Source of the DNA: Candidatus Microgenomatus auricola
GTDB taxonomy: Bacteria; Patescibacteriota; Patescibacteriia; UBA9570; XYC2-FULL-38-9
Length of the DNA: 5,961 nt
Assembly (NCBI GenBank): GCA_005239655.1
Contig: SBBP01000047.1
Coordinates: 1 to 5,961, forward strand
Direction: 5' to 3'
This document shows positions 5,892 to 5,961 of this stretch, piece by piece. Every line of letters begins with the position of its first letter. Positions within the stretch are counted from its first letter, which is position 1. Below the pieces are notes generated by a model. It had not been told where the DNA came from and did not search any database. It was given only the letters and a program-made list of their open reading frames with translations. A program made the position numbers and the translations under genes.

Positions 5892-5899
5892 GGTACACT
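5871..5899 (+). promoter_or_regulatory. Promoter inside the kinase 3' end, apparently giving a leaderless mRNA
   Basis: A consensus TTGACA (5871-5876), an ideal 17-nt spacer and TACACT (5894-5899, 4 of 6) precede an ATG at 5907. Only 7 nt separate the -10 box and the ATG, so the expected transcription start coincides with the start codon or lies within a base or two of it. The -35 box lies within the last codons of the kinase. A purine-rich GAGGT at 5890-5894 would be upstream of the transcript and is not counted as a ribosome site. Confidence 0.6.
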
Positions 5900-5906
5900 T
5901 TTTGCC

Positions 5907-5961
5907 ATGTTTGAACGAAGAATAATTTCTTCGACTGCAAAAAAACTGCTCTGCGCAGTTC
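5907..5961 (+). CDS. Partial CDS, unknown product (N-terminus only)
   Basis: An ATG at 5907 opens a frame that stays open for 18 codons to the window edge, reading MFERRIISSTAKKLLCAV. This is too short to name a family; a basic, amphipathic start is all that can be seen. The case for a gene is the near-consensus promoter directly upstream, placed so that the mRNA would begin at or next to the ATG. A 7-bp perfect hairpin covers codons 4-9. The kinase stop is 15 nt upstream, so read-through from the kinase is also possible. Confidence 0.45.
   Translation, partial: MFERRIISSTAKKLLCAV
5916..5933 (+). repeat. Perfect 7-bp hairpin in the first codons of the right-edge ORF
   Basis: CGAAGAA (5916-5922) and TTCTTCG (5927-5933) pair perfectly around the loop TAAT. 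No T tract follows, so it is not a standard intrinsic terminator for the kinase. A second inverted repeat, AACTGC (5944-5949) with GCAGTT (5955-5960), follows closely. They could fold in the kinase 3' end or in the start of the next mRNA. Confidence 0.4.

Noticed and set aside
1..5961. Mobile element, CRISPR array or defence system
   Set aside because: No direct repeat series, transposase, integrase or known defence motif was seen; apart from uncharacterised envelope proteins the content is housekeeping and envelope genes.

Overview
The window looks like a chromosomal segment of a Patescibacteria (Candidate Phyla Radiation) bacterium, probably Parcubacteria-like. This is inferred from recognisable protein types, not from a search. 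The pointers are a short Patescibacteria-style three-helix membrane protein, a two-helix bacterial PH-domain protein, a short FtsB/DivIC-like protein directly upstream of a membrane-anchored parvulin with rearranged strand order, and almost no Shine-Dalgarno sequences. TGA ends three genes here (610-612, 2759-2761, 5889-5891), so a TGA-to-Gly code, as in Gracilibacteria/Absconditabacteria, is unlikely.

Layout. At the left edge (1-216, minus strand) is the first 72 codons of a gene that may encode a PilB/GspE-type pilus ATPase. It is divergent from a plus-strand pair: a small membrane protein (about 274-612) and mraY (619-1680), the lipid I synthase of peptidoglycan synthesis. Next, a 36-residue single-pass membrane protein is encoded on the minus strand (1696-1806). 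Its start codon directly abuts the start codon of the plus-strand PH-domain gene (1807-2310). The run continues with an FtsB/DivIC-like division protein (2324-2761), which overlaps by 4 bp a membrane-anchored PpiC/SurA-like peptidyl-prolyl isomerase (2758-3783). A minus-strand tRNA-Thr(CGT) follows (3792-3864), with a good promoter whose -35 box covers the start codon of the next gene. That gene is a 658-residue membrane histidine kinase with GAF domains (3915-5891). A near-consensus promoter inside its 3' end appears to drive a further gene, apparently leaderless, of which only 18 codons are in the window (5907-5961).

How the genes relate. MraY and the FtsB-like protein serve wall synthesis and septation. 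The PH protein and the foldase are envelope proteins. The kinase is a membrane or cytoplasmic sensor with no response regulator in the window. I see no CRISPR array, insertion sequence, prophage or defence module. The most interesting points are the apparent circular permutation of the parvulin domain, the zero-base start-to-start divergent gene pair, and promoter positions that imply leaderless or nearly leaderless mRNAs.
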